DNA of 64,000 nucleotides from an uncultured Prevotellaceae bacterium. Its GTDB lineage: Bacteria; Bacteroidota; Bacteroidia; Bacteroidales; Bacteroidaceae. Numbering within the stretch: position 1 is the first letter of the stretch; each line of letters starts with the position of its first letter. The position numbers and the translations under genes were made by a program. This document shows positions 33,960-43,215 of this stretch, in pieces. Below the pieces are notes generated by a model, which made no database searches, was not told the origin of the DNA, and saw nothing but the letters and a program-made list of their open reading frames with translations. Location: assembly GCA_902764705.1 (NCBI GenBank), contig CACWWZ010000004.1, forward strand, positions 62,001 through 126,000, given 5' to 3'.

Positions 33960-35782
33960 AGGAATTCCTGAATATCCTAAGGCGTTTCGTTCCGCCATAC
34001 AAGAAATATCTGATATTGTCGATAGTCTTCAATATATTATCGGCCATACTTAATATTTTTTCTTTCGCAGCCTTGATTCCCATCCTGCAGATTCTCTTCC
34101 AGACCAGTGATGCAGAAACTGCCACCTGCCTGATGGCATGGGACTGGAGTAAGGTCCAGGAGGTACTAATGAACAACATGAACTACTACGTTAACGGCCT
34201 TATCGCAGAATGGGGACAGACCACGACCCTGCTCTTCATCGGTTTGTTTCTGGCTGTGACGACCTTCCTAAAGACAGGTGTTTACTACCTAGCTGCCGTC
34301 AGCATTCTCCCAATTCGTACGGGTGTGGTTCGTGACATGCGTAACCAACTCTACCGAAAGATTACCTCACTACCCATGGGGTTCTTCAGCGAAGAACGCA
34401 AAGGCGACATCATTGCCCGTATGAGTGGTGACGTAGACGAGGTGGAGCATTCCATCATGGCCAGTTTGGAAATGATGTTCAAGAATCCCATTCTCATCAT
34501 CAGCTACTTCGCAGCCCTACTGTTCATTTCTTGGCAACTGACTCTCTTTACCCTAACCATCGTACCCATCATGGGCTGGTTCATGGGTTGGGTCGGACGC
34601 AAGCTGAAACAGGACTCTATCAAGGCACAAGCCCTGTGGAGCGACACAATGAGCCAGGTAGAGGAAACACTCGGTGGTCTGCGCATCATCAAGGCCTTCA
34701 TCGCTGAGGAAAAGATGAACCGCCGCTTTGACGCAGTAAACACAGCATATCGCACGAACCTCATGCGGGTATTATCGAGACAAGTGTTGGCCCATCCCAT
34801 GAGCGAGTTTCTAGGAACCATCATGATTGTCATTGTGCTGTGGTTCGGTGGAGTGCTGGTACTAAACAACCACTCTCTTTCTGGTCCTATCTTTATCTAC
34901 TATATGGTGATGCTCTATTCCATCATCAATCCCCTGAAAGATTTCTCGAAGGCTGGCTATAGCATTCCCAAAGGACTGGCCTCGATGGAACGTATCGACA
35001 AAATTCTCATGGCAGAGAATACCATCAGGGAAGTGCCCAACCCCAAGCATATTGCTTCGTTCGAACATCAGATAGAGTTCCGTAATGTATCGTTCAGATA
35101 TGGGGAAGCATGGGTACTGAAGGACATCAATCTAGTTATCCCCAAAGGCAAGACCATTGCTCTTGTCGGACAATCGGGTAGTGGCAAGTCGACGATAGTA
35201 GACTTGATTCCTCGCTATTACGATGTACAGGAAGGAGAAGTGCTGATTGACGGCATCAACGTCAAAGACCTTGGCATCCACGACCTACGTCAACTCATCG
35301 GTAATGTCAACCAGGAGGCCATCCTCTTCAATGACACCTTCCGCAACAACATTTCGTTTGGTGTTGACAATGCCACCGACGAGCAGATTGTCGAGGCCGC
35401 AAAGATAGCCAATGCCTATGATTTCATCATGCAGTCGGAACAGCAGTTCGAGACCAATATTGGCGATCGTGGCGGACGTCTTTCTGGTGGTCAGCGCCAA
35501 CGTGTCAGTATTGCCCGCGCCATTTTGAAAAATCCACCCATTCTCATTCTCGACGAAGCAACATCGGCTCTCGACACAGAAAGCGAGCGTTTGGTACAGG
35601 ATGCTTTGGAGCGACTGATGAAGACACGCACGACGGTAGCTATCGCCCATAGGCTAAGCACCATCAAGAATGCCGACGAAATCTGCGTGCTCCATGAAGG
35701 ACGCATCGTAGAGCGTGGCACACACGAGGAACTATTGAATATTGACGGCTATTACAAGAAACTCCATGAGATGCAGAGTTAA
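33956..35782 (+). CDS. MsbA-like ABC transporter (fused permease and ATPase)
   Basis: 608 residues. Residues 1-330 contain about six membrane helices (ILNIFSFAALIPILQILF, TTLLFIGLFLAVTTFLKTGVYYL, NPILIISYFAALLFISWQLTLFTLTIVPIMGWF, FLGTIMIVIVLWFGGVLVL). The nucleotide-binding domain has Walker A GQSGSGKST, signature LSGGQRQRVSIARA, Walker B ILILDEATSALD and switch His in AIAHRLS. It is a homodimeric exporter of the lipid A/lipid flippase type. It overlaps miaB by 4 nt and leads a set of envelope genes, which supports export of a lipid or lipid-linked glycan. Substrate is inference. Confidence 0.85.
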   Translation: MKEFLNILRRFVPPYKKYLILSIVFNILSAILNIFSFAALIPILQILFQTSDAETATCLMAWDWSKVQEVLMNNMNYYVNGLIAEWGQTTTLLFIGLFLAVTTFLKTGVYYLAAVSILPIRTGVVRDMRNQLYRKITSLPMGFFSEERKGDIIARMSGDVDEVEHSIMASLEMMFKNPILIISYFAALLFISWQLTLFTLTIVPIMGWFMGWVGRKLKQDSIKAQALWSDTMSQVEETLGGLRIIKAFIAEEKMNRRFDAVNTAYRTNLMRVLSRQVLAHPMSEFLGTIMIVIVLWFGGVLVLNNHSLSGPIFIYYMVMLYSIINPLKDFSKAGYSIPKGLASMERIDKILMAENTIREVPNPKHIASFEHQIEFRNVSFRYGEAWVLKDINLVIPKGKTIALVGQSGSGKSTIVDLIPRYYDVQEGEVLIDGINVKDLGIHDLRQLIGNVNQEAILFNDTFRNNISFGVDNATDEQIVEAAKIANAYDFIMQSEQQFETNIGDRGGRLSGGQRQRVSIARAILKNPPILILDEATSALDTESERLVQDALERLMKTRTTVAIAHRLSTIKNADEICVLHEGRIVERGTHEELLNIDGYYKKLHEMQS

Positions 35783-37571
35783 CTTCCTATTGAAGACCTA
35801 TCTGTGGACGATAGTAGTGTTTGTCTTCGCCAAGGTGGTATTTATGCTCTGTTGTCAGGCTGGGCATACGTTTTCCATAGGCGACATGTGGCAGGTGATT
35901 ATCCATGGTCTGACACTCGACCTCTCAACGGCCCTTTATTTCTCAATTCTGCCATTCTTGTTAGTCCTCGTCAGTCTATGGCATATAGGCAAGTGGATTA
36001 GCATCGTACTCCATATATACTTCGCCATCATCTCCCTGGCTTTCATCCTGGCTTTCGTGGCAGATACCAGTCTGTACCCTTTCTGGAACTTCAAGCTCGA
36101 TGCCACTTGCCTACAATATCTGGAAACACCCACCGATGCCATGGCCAGTGTGTCGACAGGATATCTCTTAGGGAGACTTGCCATTTTAGTCATCTTATCC
36201 ATACTGGTTTTTCTAGGCTATACGAGACCCAAGACGATTTTTCTGACTGTCAAACATCGCATCGCAGGGACATTGGCAGGTTTAATCAGCATCCCACTTA
36301 TCGTCATTGGCATCAGAGGAGGAATAGATGAATCAACAACCAACATCGGACAGGTATATTTCTCGCAAAACCAGTTTCTGAACCATTCGGCCATAAACCC
36401 TGTGTTCAGTTTTCTCGCGTCTTTTGAGAAAACAGCCACCGAGAATACGACATATCATTTTTACACTCCAAAAGAGATGGCACAGCTCACCAAAGGGCTC
36501 TATGACAGTAAAAGCTTGGCTGGCGACACACTGCTGACGACTCAACGCCCCAACGTGGTAGTCATCCTGTTGGAGAGCTGTGGAAAAATGTTCCAGGGAG
36601 TGATGCCGAACCTCTATAAGGCTGCTGACGAGGGAGTCGACTTCACAAACTGTTTCGGCAACAGCTATCGCACCGATCGTGGTACGGTAAGTGCACTGAG
36701 CGGTTATCTGTCTTTTCCCACTATGTCTGTGATGAAGATGGCAACTAAGGTAGGGCATATCTCCAGCATTGCGCGTACGCTGCAGAAAGAAGGCTATGAC
36801 ACAGAGTATCTGTATGGAGGTGACATCAACTTCACAAATATGAAAGGCTATCTGATTAGTACGGGTTTCGAGAGGCTCTATTGGAAGCAGAACTACACCG
36901 TTGACGAGCAGTCCACTGCAAAATGGGGCGTGTGCGATGAAATTACCTTCAAGACACTGAGTGACATGATACTGCGCCATGACGATGACAAACCGTTCCT
37001 CATCGGCTACTCCACCCTGAGCACTCATGAACCATGGGACGTACCCGTAAAAAAATACAAAGAGAAGCAGTATAATGGTTTCTGCTACTTAGATCAGTGC
37101 ATCGGTACGTTCTTAGACACCATACGACAGTCACCACAATGGAATAACCTACTGATTGTTTTTATGCCCGACCACAGCAGCGACTTCAACGAATACGATG
37201 AGCAGCATCCCGACCGGAACCGCATCCCGATGATTTGGACAGGCGGTGCTGTGAAAGAGGCAAAGAAGTTAGATATGCTATGCAACCAGAGTGACTTTGC
37301 CGCCACTTTGTTAGGACAGATGGGCCTCAGCCACGATGACTTCACTTTTAGTCGCGACGTGACTAGCAACGCCTACCGATATCCATTCGCCTTACATATG
37401 TTTAACAACGGCATCTCCATGACCGATAGTACCGGATTCATGCTCTACGACCTTACCGCTGAGCAGATTACCGTCAAAACATCGCCGGATGCTGAGCGCA
37501 TGGCACGTACTGCAAAGGCAATATTACAGATGGCAGGAGAAAATTTGAAGAAGTTAGATGAAGTAAAATGA
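35766..37571 (+). CDS. LtaS-like membrane phosphotransferase (alkaline phosphatase superfamily), first paralogue
   Basis: TTG at 35742 is in frame, but ATG at 35766 (MRCRVNFLLKTYLWT) is preferred; 601 residues, overlapping the ABC gene by 17 nt. Five membrane helices in residues 1-190, then a periplasmic sulfatase-fold domain: VVVILLESCGKMF (metal-binding Glu), YRTDRGTVSALSGYLSFPT (Thr nucleophile), MPDHSSDF (metal Asp/His). LtaS and its relatives transfer phosphoglycerol or phosphoethanolamine onto envelope glycans or lipids. The second paralogue follows with 4-nt overlap. Confidence 0.82.
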   Translation: MRCRVNFLLKTYLWTIVVFVFAKVVFMLCCQAGHTFSIGDMWQVIIHGLTLDLSTALYFSILPFLLVLVSLWHIGKWISIVLHIYFAIISLAFILAFVADTSLYPFWNFKLDATCLQYLETPTDAMASVSTGYLLGRLAILVILSILVFLGYTRPKTIFLTVKHRIAGTLAGLISIPLIVIGIRGGIDESTTNIGQVYFSQNQFLNHSAINPVFSFLASFEKTATENTTYHFYTPKEMAQLTKGLYDSKSLAGDTLLTTQRPNVVVILLESCGKMFQGVMPNLYKAADEGVDFTNCFGNSYRTDRGTVSALSGYLSFPTMSVMKMATKVGHISSIARTLQKEGYDTEYLYGGDINFTNMKGYLISTGFERLYWKQNYTVDEQSTAKWGVCDEITFKTLSDMILRHDDDKPFLIGYSTLSTHEPWDVPVKKYKEKQYNGFCYLDQCIGTFLDTIRQSPQWNNLLIVFMPDHSSDFNEYDEQHPDRNRIPMIWTGGAVKEAKKLDMLCNQSDFAATLLGQMGLSHDDFTFSRDVTSNAYRYPFALHMFNNGISMTDSTGFMLYDLTAEQITVKTSPDAERMARTAKAILQMAGENLKKLDEVK

Positions 37572-39520
37572 AGATACAATCTAAAATAACAAGCTATTTT
37601 GCGCCATTGGCAGCGCTGCTATGCAACTTGGCCTTAGCGTACGTATTATATTTCTTAGCAAGGATCGTCTACCTGCTGGTGAATTATAGTTATTTCGAAC
37701 AGGGGCTTTCATGGTCTCACCTGACAGAACTATTCCGAGGCGGACTGGTCTTTGATACGTCGGCCATCCTCGTCACCCATATTCCCTATGTCGTATTACT
37801 CCTGCTCACCCCATGGCGGAAGCTGGCCCAATGGGTGTATGTTGGCATAAACACCATGGCACTCGCTGCCAATCTGATCGATAGCGTATATTTCCGCTAC
37901 ACCATGCGTCGTACGACCACAACCGTATTCAGCGAATTCCAGAATGAGAACAATCTCATTGGCGTCTTCTCAACCGAATTGATTCATCACTGGTATCTGG
38001 TAATTCTATTTGCGGTCTCAATCTGGGGCTTATGGAATCTCTACAGAGACCCAGGGGAAGCGAACTCTGGCAAATGCTGGTGGCGATGGTATCCCTCACA
38101 GGTATTAGTTTTGGCAGCCTTGGCACCATTTGTAGTGGCAGGAATCCGAGGCGGCTTTGCCACAGCAGTAAGACCCATCACCATCTCGAATGCCAATCAG
38201 TATGCAAACAGACCTATCGAAGCAGCCCTTGTGCTAAACACACCCTTCTCAATCTACCGTACAATTGGCAAAGATGTATTTGTAGTGCCCACGTACTTCA
38301 CCGACCAGAAGGAGCTTGAGGCCATCTATAGCCCGATACACAATCCCAGCCAAACGAACCTGACTAGTGATTCAATTTTTACTAAGAAGAATGTTGTAGT
38401 TCTAATTGTCGAGAGTTTCGGCTGCGAATATATCGGTGCCCTCAACAAGACATTGGAGAACGGACGTTACAAAGGTTACACTCCTTACGTTGATTCCCTT
38501 ATCGCAAAGAGTATCACCTTCAGTCACACCTACTGCAATGGCCGTAAGAGCATTGACGGCATGCCCAGTATTCTGTCAAGCATCCCCATGTTTGTAGAAC
38601 CTTTCTTCTTAACACCGGCTTCCATGAACCATGTCAGCGGCATCGCCTCACTATTGGCTGACGAAGGCTATCAAACCGCCTTCTTCCATGGAGCACAACG
38701 GGGTTCGATGGGGTTCCAGGCCTTTTCACGCGCCACAGGCTTTCAAGAGTATTACGGCCGTGAGGACTACAATGCAGACACACGTTTTGGAGGAGATGCC
38801 GACTTTGACGGTATGTGGGCTATCTGGGACGAGCCCTTCCTGCAATACTATGCCACGAAGATGTCGGAGATGAAAGAGCCCTTCATGACTGCCGTCTTCA
38901 CCGCCAGCAGCCATCATCCCTATGCCATCCCCGAGCAATACAAGGATCGGTATCCGGAAGAAGGTCTCATCATCCACAAGTGCATCCGTTATACCGATAT
39001 GGCTATTGGCAGGTTCTTTGAAAAGGCCAGTCATGAGCCTTGGTTCAATAACACCATCTTCGTACTTACCAGCGACCATACGAATCTCTCCGACCACGAA
39101 TTCTATCAGACAGACATAGGCGGCTTCAGCTCACCGATTATCATCTATGAGCCTGGCAATACAGAACGTCAACCGGAGATACAGGAAAAAGTAGCCCAGC
39201 AGATTGACATACTACCGACCATAATGGGAATGTTGCACTATCAGAAACCGTACTTCGCTTTTGGCATCGATGTGATTAATACTCCCGCAGAAAACACATG
39301 GGCAGTCAACTACCTAAACGGTATCTATCAATATGTGAAACATGGCTATGTGCTCCAGTTCGACGGTCAGCAGGCCAAAGCCGTTTACGCCCTCAGCGAC
39401 TCGCTGATGAAGCAGGATCTCAAAGGCAAGGTGCTTCAGCAACCACAAATGGAACGCGAGTTGAAGGCCATCATCCAGCAATATATGGAACGAATGGTCA
39501 ATGACCGACTTACTCCCTGA
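37568..39520 (+). CDS. LtaS-like membrane phosphotransferase, second paralogue
   Basis: 650 residues. Membrane helices in residues 10-185, then the extracytoplasmic domain with VVVLIVESFGCEYIGAL, CNGRKSIDGMPSILSSIPMF (Ser or Thr nucleophile position), YDRYPEE-type region and LTSDHTNLSDHEFYQ. Compared with its upstream paralogue the nucleophile context is RKSIDG in place of DRGTVS, so the two probably differ in donor or acceptor. Start ATG overlaps the previous stop. Confidence 0.82.
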   Translation: MKIQSKITSYFAPLAALLCNLALAYVLYFLARIVYLLVNYSYFEQGLSWSHLTELFRGGLVFDTSAILVTHIPYVVLLLLTPWRKLAQWVYVGINTMALAANLIDSVYFRYTMRRTTTTVFSEFQNENNLIGVFSTELIHHWYLVILFAVSIWGLWNLYRDPGEANSGKCWWRWYPSQVLVLAALAPFVVAGIRGGFATAVRPITISNANQYANRPIEAALVLNTPFSIYRTIGKDVFVVPTYFTDQKELEAIYSPIHNPSQTNLTSDSIFTKKNVVVLIVESFGCEYIGALNKTLENGRYKGYTPYVDSLIAKSITFSHTYCNGRKSIDGMPSILSSIPMFVEPFFLTPASMNHVSGIASLLADEGYQTAFFHGAQRGSMGFQAFSRATGFQEYYGREDYNADTRFGGDADFDGMWAIWDEPFLQYYATKMSEMKEPFMTAVFTASSHHPYAIPEQYKDRYPEEGLIIHKCIRYTDMAIGRFFEKASHEPWFNNTIFVLTSDHTNLSDHEFYQTDIGGFSSPIIIYEPGNTERQPEIQEKVAQQIDILPTIMGMLHYQKPYFAFGIDVINTPAENTWAVNYLNGIYQYVKHGYVLQFDGQQAKAVYALSDSLMKQDLKGKVLQQPQMERELKAIIQQYMERMVNDRLTP

Positions 39521-39542
39521 ATTCATCAAAAACAATGAAGCT

Positions 39543-40259
39543 ATGACAACTGTACTCGTGATTCATGCCAAACACCTGACGGAACGGATGCGACACATGC
39601 AACAGCAGTTACATGACTGGCCGGGGGATGTGGTATATATCCAAGACTACGACAAAGGTGAGCTCACCGACGAAATCATACAGACGTATTTCAAGGCTGG
39701 TTGTGAATTGGACAATAAGTCGGGCGCTACCAGTTGTGCCATGAAGCATCTATTGTCATGCAAGTATATTGTGGATCATCAGCTGGAGGGGGCACTGATT
39801 CTCGAAGACGACATTGTGCTGCGCCCTGGATTCCAAAAGAATTTCGAAAAGACACTTGAAGAAATCCGTTGCAACTATGCAGACCAGCCCATCTTAATCT
39901 CCTACGAAGACTCATCGTTGCAGTTCATACCCCGCTCTCGCAGAGTAAAAGGCCAGTGGCTCTACGAAGCTCCTCATGGACGGGTACGGTTTAATGGTGC
40001 ACTCTTCATCAGTCAGAGGGCAGCCAAAGCCATCTGGAATGACGTGACCACGAACAAATGCGATATTGCCGTCGACCACTATTACATGCATCTTTATGGC
40101 AAGGAACTGGTAAAGTTCCTTTGGTGCGAGCCCTGCTTAGCCACCCAAGGCAGTTTCAGTGGTACTTTCGTCTCTTCCATGGGCCAAATACGCTCGATGG
40201 AAGGTCTACGCTGGAAACTGAAATACGCCTACAAACGGTTTATCTACTGGTTCCGATAG
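39543..40259 (+). CDS. GT25-family glycosyltransferase (LPS type)
   Basis: ATG at 39501 is in frame but lies inside the previous gene; MTTVLVIHAKHLTERMRHMQQQL at 39543 is the better start, 238 residues. GT25 features: SGATSCAMKHLLSCKYIV, the donor motif ALILEDDIVLRPGF (EDD), and AIWNDVTTNKCDIAVDHYYMHLYG. Such enzymes add galactose-type residues to LPS or capsule. It is the last plus-strand gene of the ABC/LtaS set and converges with the next gene. Confidence 0.8.
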   Translation: MTTVLVIHAKHLTERMRHMQQQLHDWPGDVVYIQDYDKGELTDEIIQTYFKAGCELDNKSGATSCAMKHLLSCKYIVDHQLEGALILEDDIVLRPGFQKNFEKTLEEIRCNYADQPILISYEDSSLQFIPRSRRVKGQWLYEAPHGRVRFNGALFISQRAAKAIWNDVTTNKCDIAVDHYYMHLYGKELVKFLWCEPCLATQGSFSGTFVSSMGQIRSMEGLRWKLKYAYKRFIYWFR

Positions 40260-40262
40260 TCT

Positions 40263-41072
40263 TTACAGGATATGCTGAAAAAGTTCATCGAAATGTCCAA
40301 ACGATGATTCTGTCAGCGGTGCCTCACTATTCTTAATCCAATAGAGTGGTGTATCATGATACATCGAGGCCGTCAGCGAAAACGTACTAGGTGGACCCAT
40401 CAGATAATCGCATTCTGACAACACATACAAATCCTCAGCAGCATTTCCCTTCGGGAAAATTACTTTCGTACCTGTAAGTTCGTCATGGTAACATTTCTTG
40501 TCGAGTGACGGGTCATTACCGCAGATAAACACAGTGGTATTGGGATGCAAAGCGATAAACTGCCGAATCAGTTTCACGAAGACTTCGTCCGTAAAAAAAT
40601 ACTTTCCGTCATACCAAGTGGCATAGTCGCCACGACGGATATGCACGCCCAAACGGCAGGAACCACCCGTGGTCTCAGCCAGCAAAGGTTCACAAGCCTT
40701 TACCACCGATGGCTTGAAGGCAAAGAGGTCGATAATCTCCGACTTGTATTTCAGAAACAGGTCATACCAGCGGGCCTCCCAACCTACTACAGCGATATGC
40801 TTATGGCGAAGCATCTCCTGTTCCTGGGCTGTTATGTCTGCCCCTTCCTCATTGAAGGCAAGCGTGGGGAACAGTCCCCATTTGGCAGCATACTTGGCAA
40901 TAGTATAGGTAAGGAAATTGTGATGTTTGGTGTCGCAAATACGGAAAAACTGGAATTTATAGGCAAAACGCATTGACATCGTTTCCCTACCATGCTCCCT
41001 TCCCCAAGCATAGAAATGTCCATATTGTAAGATGTTGTTACACATCCATCCTGAGCCTTTTACAAATATCAT
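40263..41072 (-). CDS. Alpha-1,2-fucosyltransferase-like protein (GT11-like)
   Basis: 269 residues. The key segment is LGVHIRRGDYATWYDGKYFF (HxRRGDY, donor binding) near residue 155, with VFICGNDPSLDK, DLYVLSECDYLMGPPSTFSLTASMYHD after it, as in GT11 fucosyltransferases. It likely uses GDP-fucose, which can be derived from GDP-mannose; manC in this window could supply the precursor. The gap from the acyltransferase stop upstream is 19 nt. GT11 assignment moderately sure, acceptor unknown. Confidence 0.75.
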   Translation of the reverse strand: MIFVKGSGWMCNNILQYGHFYAWGREHGRETMSMRFAYKFQFFRICDTKHHNFLTYTIAKYAAKWGLFPTLAFNEEGADITAQEQEMLRHKHIAVVGWEARWYDLFLKYKSEIIDLFAFKPSVVKACEPLLAETTGGSCRLGVHIRRGDYATWYDGKYFFTDEVFVKLIRQFIALHPNTTVFICGNDPSLDKKCYHDELTGTKVIFPKGNAAEDLYVLSECDYLMGPPSTFSLTASMYHDTPLYWIKNSEAPLTESSFGHFDELFQHIL

Positions 41073-41091
41073 ATCATTACATTTTTTTCAA

Positions 41092-42030
41092 TTATTCTTG
41101 ACCTTCCCTAGGTACAACTTTGCCATCGATGACCTGAAACCGTTCATTAAATTCCTCACGGGTACGCTTCCAACGATTATGGCTCCAGAGCCAAAGTTCA
41201 GGCTGACGACGGATACTAGCCTCCAACATCTGGTGATAGATATCAGTTGCCTCATATTCTTTGAGTTGTTCTGGTCTACGGGTTATCAACTTGAACTCCG
41301 CCTCATAGTAGCCTCGTTTCCTTTGTGTCACTTCAAGGAAGAAGATGGCCTGATGGTTCTTGATGGCGATACGTTCCGTGCCTGTCATCACGGGCGTATC
41401 GTGATTCAGAAACCAGCACCAGTGATGGATATTGTTCCAATGCGGCACCTGATCGCCCAGATATCCAAACACCGTAGGCTGCTGCTTGCGTTTGTATTCA
41501 ATCGTCTTACGCAGGATATCCACCAAGGGGATGCACTCTGCTCCCCAACGCTCGCGAAGACGAAGGAACAACTTGTCGAAAGCTTCATTTTCAAGGGCAT
41601 GATATAATTGTCCGCACTGGGCTTTCTCCGACACCCACAGCGGCAGCGAGGTAATCCATTCCCAATTGATGGTATGGCCCAGATAAACGGCACACGACTG
41701 TCCATCGGCAACACACGCATTGACAGCTTCTGTACCCTTGAAAACCATATGACGACACATCTGTCGACGACTCATTGTTGTCAGTTTCACCGTCTCAACA
41801 AAATAATCACAGAGCCGATGATAGAACTTCCGCTCTATCTCTCGGATCTCAGTCTCAGACTTCTCTGGAAATGAAGTCGTGAGATTCTGTCGCACCACCT
41901 TCACTCGATAGCCAATCAGCCGATATAGAATAAGGAAGACAAAGTCACTGAACATATAATGAATGCAGAATGGCAACAGCGAGAGCAGATACCAAAGGGC
42001 AGACAAAAGATAGTAAACCACTTTGTTCAT
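41092..42030 (-). CDS. Lipid A biosynthesis acyltransferase-like (LpxL/HtrB family)
   Basis: 312 residues with an N-terminal membrane segment (VVYYLLSALWYLLSLLPFCIHYMFSDFVFLILYRLI). The HxxxxE/D catalytic motif is in VYLGHTINWEWITSL (H, then W-E) and downstream QVPHWNNIHHWCWFLNHDTPVMTGTERIA is typical. Adds secondary acyl chains to lipid A on the inner membrane. It overlaps the GT4 gene by 4 nt, and this group of minus-strand genes is likely an envelope lipid/glycan operon. Confidence 0.85.
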   Translation of the reverse strand: MNKVVYYLLSALWYLLSLLPFCIHYMFSDFVFLILYRLIGYRVKVVRQNLTTSFPEKSETEIREIERKFYHRLCDYFVETVKLTTMSRRQMCRHMVFKGTEAVNACVADGQSCAVYLGHTINWEWITSLPLWVSEKAQCGQLYHALENEAFDKLFLRLRERWGAECIPLVDILRKTIEYKRKQQPTVFGYLGDQVPHWNNIHHWCWFLNHDTPVMTGTERIAIKNHQAIFFLEVTQRKRGYYEAEFKLITRRPEQLKEYEATDIYHQMLEASIRRQPELWLWSHNRWKRTREEFNERFQVIDGKVVPREGQE

Positions 42031-43109
42031 TCCTCGTAGACAGTTTTGATTTGGGCGTAAAAATGCGCGTAGTTCAAATGATCGTCGAAGTCGGCCTTTG
42101 CCTGCTTGCCCAACCGCTGACGCAGTGCAGAATCATCAACAAGACGGGCGATGGCCTCAGCAAGGGCCTGGGCATCGCCAGGAGGCACTAACAGACCATT
42201 CTGCCCCTGCGACACATATTCACGTTGTCCACCATTGTTAGTAACGACAACAGGATGACCTTGTGACATATATTCCTGCGGGGAAAGCGGACAACCTTCT
42301 TGAACGGTTGAGGCTAAAATGCCGAAATCAGCTGCAGCAACATAAGGTAAGACTGGATGGACGAAACCAGCGAATATGACCATATCAGAAAGGGCATATT
42401 CATTTACGAGCTGTTTCAGATGGGTCGTATATTCCTCACTGCCACGACCCACTAATACCAAACGGAGAGGCTTATCCTTCAACAAGGCAACAGCATCCAA
42501 CAACGTGTCAAGTCCCTTTTCGGGATCAAGACGTCCGTGAAACATACCAATAACACAATCATCAGGTATTTGGAACTTTGTCCTGACATCTGTTGCAGTC
42601 ACTCCGTCTTGCACTACAACACTCGTATGCACAATCCCAAGTTTGACAGCATCAATAGTTGGTCTGGTACTAAGAAACTCTGACTTTGATAATTCCGAAT
42701 CAAAGACCAAACGATCCAGATGTCTGTAGAGCCAACGATAAAGTATTGTGTTCTTACCCTTACGGGTGAGATGACGACACATCACCACACGCACCTGCTT
42801 ATTAGAAGTCAGACACCGGGCATAACAAGCCGTATAGGCATCCTTGAAATTATGAGCATGAATCGTACAAGGCCCCACCTTACTGATTACCCTCGCCATC
42901 TGCCAAGCACTCCTCACATCGAAGGCTCCTCCCAAGGCCAACGGTAACACCTTCATACCTGCACCTGCATATTTCTGGATGATTGCCTCAACGGGTTTGC
43001 AGAAAACTGTGACATCTATACCGTCAGCTTGCTGGCGCAGACTCAGGTCATAGACATATTGTTCGCCTCCGCCCCATTCCTTATTCGATACGATATGGAA
43101 AATCTTCAT
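42027..43109 (-). CDS. GT4-family glycosyltransferase
   Basis: 360 residues. VSNKEWGGGEQYVYDLSLRQQADG is the classical start; the C-terminal domain has GMFHGRLDPEKGLDTLLDAVALLKDK, and the donor region LASTVQEGCPLSPQEYMSQGHPVV. Probably a lipopolysaccharide or glycolipid sugar transferase. It starts the transcript with the LpxL-like and GT11-like genes. Its promoter (43114-43144) puts the transcription start within about one base of the ATG. Confidence 0.85.
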   Translation of the reverse strand: MKIFHIVSNKEWGGGEQYVYDLSLRQQADGIDVTVFCKPVEAIIQKYAGAGMKVLPLALGGAFDVRSAWQMARVISKVGPCTIHAHNFKDAYTACYARCLTSNKQVRVVMCRHLTRKGKNTILYRWLYRHLDRLVFDSELSKSEFLSTRPTIDAVKLGIVHTSVVVQDGVTATDVRTKFQIPDDCVIGMFHGRLDPEKGLDTLLDAVALLKDKPLRLVLVGRGSEEYTTHLKQLVNEYALSDMVIFAGFVHPVLPYVAAADFGILASTVQEGCPLSPQEYMSQGHPVVVTNNGGQREYVSQGQNGLLVPPGDAQALAEAIARLVDDSALRQRLGKQAKADFDDHLNYAHFYAQIKTVYEE

Positions 43110-43113
43110 GCTG

Positions 43114-43144
43114 CAAAAGTAACAATTTAATGGCTATTATGCAA
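43114..43144 (-). promoter_or_regulatory. Promoter of the GT4-acyltransferase-fucosyltransferase operon
   Basis: On the minus strand TTG (43142-43144), 20 nt, TACTTTTG (43114-43121). The ATG is at 43109, so the transcript is nearly leaderless. Confidence 0.7.
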
Positions 43145-43161
43145 ATTTTATGCAATATATT

Positions 43162-43191
43162 TTGTGTATTTATTTTTTTGTGCTACCTTTG
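43162..43191 (+). promoter_or_regulatory. Promoter of the LicD gene
   Basis: TTG (43162-43164), 19 nt, TACCTTTG (43184-43191), divergent from and almost overlapping the operon promoter on the other strand. Confidence 0.7.
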
Positions 43192-43215
43192 GCAAGGTAA
43201 AACAGAATAATTATT

